In this document: positions 53,175 through 60,358 of the stretch, piece by piece
How the letters are laid out: each line of letters opens with the position of its first letter
How positions within the stretch are numbered: the stretch's first letter is position 1
From: Clostridia bacterium
GTDB taxonomy: Bacteria > Bacillota > Clostridia > Oscillospirales > Acutalibacteraceae
Assembly (NCBI GenBank): GCA_017443805.1
Contig: JAFSXY010000089.1
Coordinates: 1 to 60,358 of the forward strand
Direction: 5' to 3'
DNA length: 60,358 bases
Translations under genes and position numbers: made by a program
Notes under the pieces: model-generated
Told to the model about the DNA's origin: nothing
Seen by the model: the letters and a program-made list of their open reading frames with translations, nothing else
Database searches by the model: none

Positions 53175-53570
53175 TTGAAGATCGCATTGATTGCACACGA
53201 TTCCAAAAAAGAGCTGATGACGCAGTTCTGCATCGCCTATTGCGGGATCCTCAGTCATCACGCCCTGTGCGCCACCGGCACGACAGGCAAGCTCATCGAG
53301 GACGCGACCGGCCTTTCGATCACCAAGTTTTTAAGCGGTTCCCAGGGCGGCGCCGAGCAGATCGGGGCGCTTGTTTCCTGCAACGAGATCGACCTGCTGC
53401 TCATGTTCCGCGATCCGCTCAAGCCCAAGCCCTATGAGCCGAACGACAACGACCTTCTGCGTTTGTGCGATATGCACAACATCCCGGTCGCAACCAACAT
53501 TGCCACCGCGGAAAGCCTTGTAAGAGGGCTGGAGCGCGGCGATCTGGACTGGCGCGAGCTGATACGCTGA
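53175..53570 (+). CDS. mgsA: Methylglyoxal synthase
   Basis: 131 residues. Turns dihydroxyacetone phosphate into methylglyoxal plus phosphate, relieving sugar-phosphate stress. Motifs are complete: LIAHDSKK, ATGTTGKLIE, SGSQGGAEQIGA, FRDPLKPKP and PVATNIATAE. Start is TTG 53175, seven bases after GAGGAGG; the frame further upstream holds the promoter. Placed between cell-shape and tRNA-synthetase genes. Confidence 0.94.
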   Translation: MKIALIAHDSKKELMTQFCIAYCGILSHHALCATGTTGKLIEDATGLSITKFLSGSQGGAEQIGALVSCNEIDLLLMFRDPLKPKPYEPNDNDLLRLCDMHNIPVATNIATAESLVRGLERGDLDWRELIR

Positions 53571-53628
53571 CGGACAATTATCTGAAAGGAACGCCGCGGT
53601 TCGTAACGGCCGCGGCCGAAAGCTTTAT

Positions 53629-54971
53629 ATGTCGCTGCTCACATCCAAACCCAAGGGCACGGCGGACGTCCTGCCCGGGGAAAGTGAAAAAATCGTTTTT
53701 ATGGAAAACAAGCTGCGCGAGTGCGCGGCTTTGTACGGCTTTTGCGAACTGCGCACGCCGGTTTTCGAGCACACGGAGCTTTTTCAGCGCGGCGTAGGCG
53801 AAACCACGGACGTCGTGCAGAAAGAGATGTACACCTTTGAGGACAACGGCCGCCGCAGCATCACGCTCCGGCCCGAGGGCACCGCGGGGACCGTGCGCGC
53901 GTTTCTGGAGCACGGGCTTTTCAACGAGCCGCTGCCGCAGAAATACTTTTATCTGACCTCCTGCTACCGGTACGAAAAGCCGCAGGCCGGCCGTCTGCGC
54001 GAGTTCCATCAGTTCGGCGTGGAGGCGCTGGGCGCCGGTTCGCCTGCCGAGGACGCGGAAATCATCTCGCTTGCCAAACACATTTTTGACCTGTTCGGCG
54101 TTGAAAAGCTGCGCCTGGAAATCAACTCCATCGGCTGCCCGGTCTGCCGCAAAAGCTTTCAGGCTGCGCTGCGGGACTACTTTACTTCATATAAAGACAA
54201 GCTGTGCGAAACCTGCCTGACAAGACTTGAAAAAAATCCCATGCGCATTTTAGACTGCAAGAGTCCCGTCTGCGGCGAGATCGCCAAGGGCGCGCCGCGC
54301 GTGCTCGACTACCTGTGCGCGGAATGCGAGGATCACTTTGCGCAGGTCAAAAAATACCTGACCGTCATGGGGATCGATTTTACTGTCAATCCCACCATTG
54401 TGCGCGGGCTTGACTACTATACGAAAACGGTATTTGAATTTGTGTCCGACGCCATCGGCGCCCAGGGCACCGTCTGCGGCGGCGGCCGGTACGACGGACT
54501 GGTCGGCGAGCTGGGCGGCGTGCCGCTGCCCGCCTGCGGCTTCGGCATGGGCATTGAACGCTTAAAGCTTTTGCTGGAGGCGCAGGAGACGGAATTCCCG
54601 CCTCCCGACCGCGTGCAGCTGTACCTTGCGCCCGCAAACGCAGCGTATTCGTTTGAGGCCATGCGGCTGTGCGAGACGCTGCGCAGCGAGGGCGTTTCGG
54701 CGCAGACGGACGTTGCCGGCCGCTCGTTAAAGGCGCAGATGAAGTACGCCAACAAGCTTTCTGCACGCTTTACGCTGGTGCTGGGCGAGGACGAGATCAG
54801 CACGCATCTGGCAAAAGTCAAAAATATGGACACCGGCGAGGAAAAAGAGGTCTCGCTTGACCGCCTTGCCGGGGATTTCTTAAAAATCCTGCTGTCCGCG
54901 CAGCTTGGGGATATCCCGGCCGCGGACGCTGAAGAAATAAAGCTTACGCTTCTGAACGGGGGTAAAAACAC

Positions 54972-54984
<13 letters not shown>
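53629..54984 (+). CDS. hisS: Histidyl-tRNA synthetase
   Basis: 451 residues, class II. Motif 1 around FCELRTPVFEHTELF, motif 2 YRYEKPQAGRLREFHQFG, the His-specific VRGLDYYTKTVFEF and GGGRYDGL, and the C-terminal anticodon-binding domain (about 340-425). Two cysteine pairs (CPVCRKSF, CETC) around 175-200 recall the zinc-like insertion of some HisRS. No T-box fits in the 58-base gap upstream. It overlaps aspS by 13 bases. Confidence 0.96.
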
Positions 54985-56744
<1,760 letters not shown>

Positions 56745-56750
56745 GTAAGA

Positions 56751-56783
56751 AAAGAGAGTTTTCATTCGCAAAACTCTCTTTTT
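56751..56783 (+). terminator. Terminator after aspS, abutting the next gene
   Basis: AAAGAGAGTTTT (56751-56762) and AAAACTCTCTTT (56770-56781) pair perfectly and run into T. The ribosome-binding site of the next gene follows within a few bases. Confidence 0.85.
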
Positions 56784-56795
56784 AAGAGGTATAAA

Positions 56796-57911
56796 ATGCT
56801 GCAGTTCAAAAACGGCAAATTCAAGATCATGCAAATAGCGGACGTACAGGAGATCCCCGCCGTTTCGCCGGACACGGTCAAGCTCATTTCGCTGGCGCTG
56901 GATCGGGAAAAACCGGACCTCGTGATCTTCACCGGCGACCAGCTCTACGGTCTGCTGCCCTTTTTCCGCGTCGGCGACGTAAAACAGAACGTCCTGCGCA
57001 CGCTGTCGGCGATTTTACGCCCGCTGACCGAACGAAACGTGCCCTTTGCCGTCACTTACGGCAACCACGACAGCCAGTGCGGCCTGCCAAACGCCGAACA
57101 GGCAAAGCTTTACGGGACCTTTCCGGGGTATATCGGGCCGGAAAGCCGCGCTGCGGACGATCCCGGCACCTTTCTGCTCACCGTACGATCACAAACGGGC
57201 GAAAACAAATTGAATATCCTTGTTTTCGATTCCAACGGCCAGCTCCCCACCGGCGAATACCTGCCCGTGAGCGAAGAGCGGCTTATGTGGTTCCGGGATA
57301 TAAGCGAAGCGCAAAGAAAAACGGAGGGCGCTTTTTTGCCTACGCTTGCGTTCCAGCATATACCCGTGCCGGAGTATTACCGGCTGCTCACACGCGCAAA
57401 ACGCGGCGAAAAAGGGGCTGTGGAGGCGTTCCGCACGCATAAAAACGAGTTTTATACCCTGCCGGAAGAACTGCGCGCCGCAGGCGGTTTTATGGGCGAG
57501 TCTCCCGCAGCGCCGGACCGCAACAGCGGTGAATTTGAAGCGCTGAAAACCTCCGGCGGCGTAATGGCGCTCTTTGTCGGCCACGACCACAACAATTCCT
57601 TTGTCGGCGAGCTTGACGGGATCCTGCTTGCCTACACGCAGGGCGCGGGCTTTCACGCGTACGGCCCGCACCGCAAACGCGGGGTGCGGATCATCGAAGT
57701 CCCCGAAGCGGACGCGCGCGCCTTTACAACCCGGACGGTCACGTTTGACGACCTGACGAACGATCCCCTCCACGCGCCGCTGCTGGAATTTATGCTGACG
57801 CATATCCCCACCAGCATGGAGCAGGTCAAACGCATCGCCTTTGTCGGCGCCGTGACCGGGGCTGCGGGGCTGACGTGCGCGCTTGCCCGGCGTCTGCGCA
57901 AAAAAAAATGA
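56796..57911 (+). CDS. Metallophosphoesterase with C-terminal membrane anchor
   Basis: 371 residues. Motifs: QIADVQEI, FTGDQLYG, TYGNHDSQ, FQHIPVPEYY and VGHDHNNS, a calcineurin-like domain of the type found in fungal DCR2-like and bacterial purple-phosphatase relatives. No N-terminal signal. The tail carries a hydrophobic helix (IAFVGAVTGAAGLTCALA) ending in RRLRKKK, so it may be tail-anchored on the inner membrane face. GAGG before ATG; a terminator hairpin ends only about a dozen bases upstream of the start codon. Confidence 0.85.
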   Translation: MLQFKNGKFKIMQIADVQEIPAVSPDTVKLISLALDREKPDLVIFTGDQLYGLLPFFRVGDVKQNVLRTLSAILRPLTERNVPFAVTYGNHDSQCGLPNAEQAKLYGTFPGYIGPESRAADDPGTFLLTVRSQTGENKLNILVFDSNGQLPTGEYLPVSEERLMWFRDISEAQRKTEGAFLPTLAFQHIPVPEYYRLLTRAKRGEKGAVEAFRTHKNEFYTLPEELRAAGGFMGESPAAPDRNSGEFEALKTSGGVMALFVGHDHNNSFVGELDGILLAYTQGAGFHAYGPHRKRGVRIIEVPEADARAFTTRTVTFDDLTNDPLHAPLLEFMLTHIPTSMEQVKRIAFVGAVTGAAGLTCALARRLRKKK

Positions 57912-57941
57912 AAAAAAAATTCGGTTTTTTTCAAAAAAAGC

Positions 57942-57969
57942 TTGCAATTTAAAAAAAATGGACTACAAT
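57942..57969 (+). promoter_or_regulatory. groESL promoter
   Basis: TTGCAA (57942-57947), 16 bases, TACAAT (57964-57969), directly before the CIRCE operator. Confidence 0.75.
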
Positions 57970-57973
57970 ATAC

Positions 57974-58000
57974 TTAGCACTCAAAAATTGAGAGTGCTAA
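57974..58000 (+). promoter_or_regulatory. CIRCE operator (HrcA-binding site)
   Basis: TTAGCACTC (57974-57982), nine bases, GAGTGCTAA (57992-58000): the full consensus inverted repeat. HrcA binding here represses groESL until heat stress. No hrcA gene lies in the window. Confidence 0.97.
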
Positions 58001-58046
58001 AATTGTAAAATCAATGATGCAAATCATTTTTAAGGAGGATTTTCGT

Positions 58047-58331
58047 ATGAAACTCAAACCTTTGGGCGACAGAGTCGTCCTGCAATTCACACAGGCGGAA
58101 GAGACCACCAAGGGCGGCATTATTCTTGCCTCCTCCGCGCAGGAGAAGCCCCAGATCGCCGAGATCATCGAGGTCGGCCCCGGCGGCGTGATCGACGGCA
58201 AGGAAGTCAAAATGGAAGTCAAGGTCGGCGACAAGGTCATTCTGAACAAGTATGCGGGCACGGAAGTCAAGCTCGGCTCCGACGAATACGTGATCGCAAA
58301 GCAGAGCGACATCCTCGCGATCGTAGAATAA
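58047..58331 (+). CDS. groES: Co-chaperonin GroES
   Basis: 94 residues, full length. Caps the GroEL cavity. KPLGDRVVLQ, EEKPQIAEIIEVGPG-type core (QEKPQIAEIIEVGPGG) and NKYAGTEVK are typical. ATG 58047 follows AAGGAGG by 8 bases; the short upstream extension in frame lies in the leader and is rejected. Confidence 0.97.
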   Translation: MKLKPLGDRVVLQFTQAEETTKGGIILASSAQEKPQIAEIIEVGPGGVIDGKEVKMEVKVGDKVILNKYAGTEVKLGSDEYVIAKQSDILAIVE

Positions 58332-59996
<1,665 letters not shown>

Positions 59997-60024
59997 GCAA
60001 AAAACAACAGCATCCTATAAACCG

Positions 60025-60060
60025 AAACGCTCCGGCAGAGTATTGCCGGGGCGCTTTGTT
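60025..60060 (+). terminator. Terminator of groESL
   Basis: AAACGCTCCGGCA pairs with TGCCGGGGCGCTT (one mismatch, one wobble), followed by a T-rich stretch. Confidence 0.75.
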
Positions 60061-60175
60061 TATTTTCTCCAAACATCGAACAACATTTTTATATAAGATT
60101 ATTTATAAAACAACTTGTTGCCGGAACGCCGATTATGATAAAATATTACTCACCTAAAAACGGAGGTATCGACAA

Positions 60176-60358
60176 ATGAAAGGAAAAACAAAAATCCTGT
60201 CAGTATTACTGACGATCTGTATGCTGCTCAGCTTTTTGCCTGCAGTATCCTTTGCCGCGGACACAGATACGTGGGCGGTATACAACGACACGACCAAGAC
60301 CCTCACCTTCTGTGTGGGCGAAAAGACCGACGCCGGCGTGGTACGCACCGCCGACCCG
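60176..60358 (+). CDS. N-terminus of a secreted protein (partial)
   Basis: 61 codons before the window ends. ATG 60176 follows CGGAGG by 8 bases. Signal peptide core LSVLLTICMLLSFLPAV with cleavage near SFAAD. The mature start (WAVYNDTTKTLTFCVGEK) resembles the openings of BspA-type leucine-rich-repeat surface proteins, but too little is present to be sure. Confidence 0.7.
   Translation, partial: MKGKTKILSVLLTICMLLSFLPAVSFAADTDTWAVYNDTTKTLTFCVGEKTDAGVVRTADP

Overview
The window looks like a chromosomal segment of a fermentative, plant-polysaccharide-degrading member of the Firmicutes/Clostridia, probably an uncultured gut Oscillospirales-type organism. The basis is Gram-positive style ribosome-binding sites (AGGAGG) before nearly every gene, sigma-A promoters of the TTGNNN-N17-TATAAT type, a perfect CIRCE operator before groESL, lipoboxes, and an mreBCD-PBP2-MinD-mgsA-hisS-aspS block. 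The DNA is GC-rich by eye and densely coding. I see no rRNA, tRNA, CRISPR, IS or prophage. The taxonomic call is inference.

Layout. (1) 1-8168, minus strand: a carbohydrate cluster with a GH110-like parallel beta-helix protein, small membrane and secreted proteins (three of them frameshifted or doubtful), a GH140-like DUF4038 protein and a PA14-containing GH3 beta-glucosidase. (2) 8289-13088: a TetR regulator divergent from a GPH-family sugar symporter and a GH78 alpha-L-rhamnosidase. (3) 13349-17996: an exported HAD lipoprotein, an acidic lipoprotein, a MATE exporter and a split ChrA pair. (4) 18139-24611, minus: a five-gene operon of two metallophosphoesterases, a GH3-auxin-type acyl-adenylating enzyme, a secreted SGNH hydrolase and a secreted alkaline-phosphatase-superfamily enzyme. 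(5) 24802-32039, plus: metallophosphoesterase, HAD phosphatase, a STAS-kinase fusion, a membrane SpoIIE phosphatase-HATPase fusion and a second GH3 glucosidase. (6) 32103-43537, minus: BNR sialidase-like protein, two-component system, esterase, GH16, secreted metallophosphoesterase, MBL hydrolase, tyrS, an acidic membrane protein, a small-multidrug-export protein and a PPase-like/Nudix fusion. (7) 43712-47591, plus: LCP cell-wall ligase, GH51 arabinofuranosidase, iron alcohol dehydrogenase. (8) 47735-56744, plus: mreB-mreC-mreD-PBP2-minD-like, then mgsA-hisS-aspS from an internal promoter. (9) 56796-60358: another metallophosphoesterase, groES-groEL and the start of a secreted protein.

How it fits together: the glycosidases (GH78, GH51, GH3 x2, GH140-like, GH110-like, GH16) together with the symporter point to use of pectin/hemicellulose side chains, with cytoplasmic finishing by GH78, GH51 and GH3. 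Sensing is by a TetR repressor, one histidine kinase/OmpR pair and an unusual two-protein partner-switching module. The best candidate for an under-described system is that module (26590-29812): a membrane sensor carrying phosphatase and anti-sigma-type kinase domains on one chain, facing a STAS antagonist fused to an aminoglycoside-phosphotransferase-like kinase. Across a divergent promoter region from its operon lies the five-gene phosphoester/acyl-ester operon, whose secreted members share C-terminal amphipathic helices.
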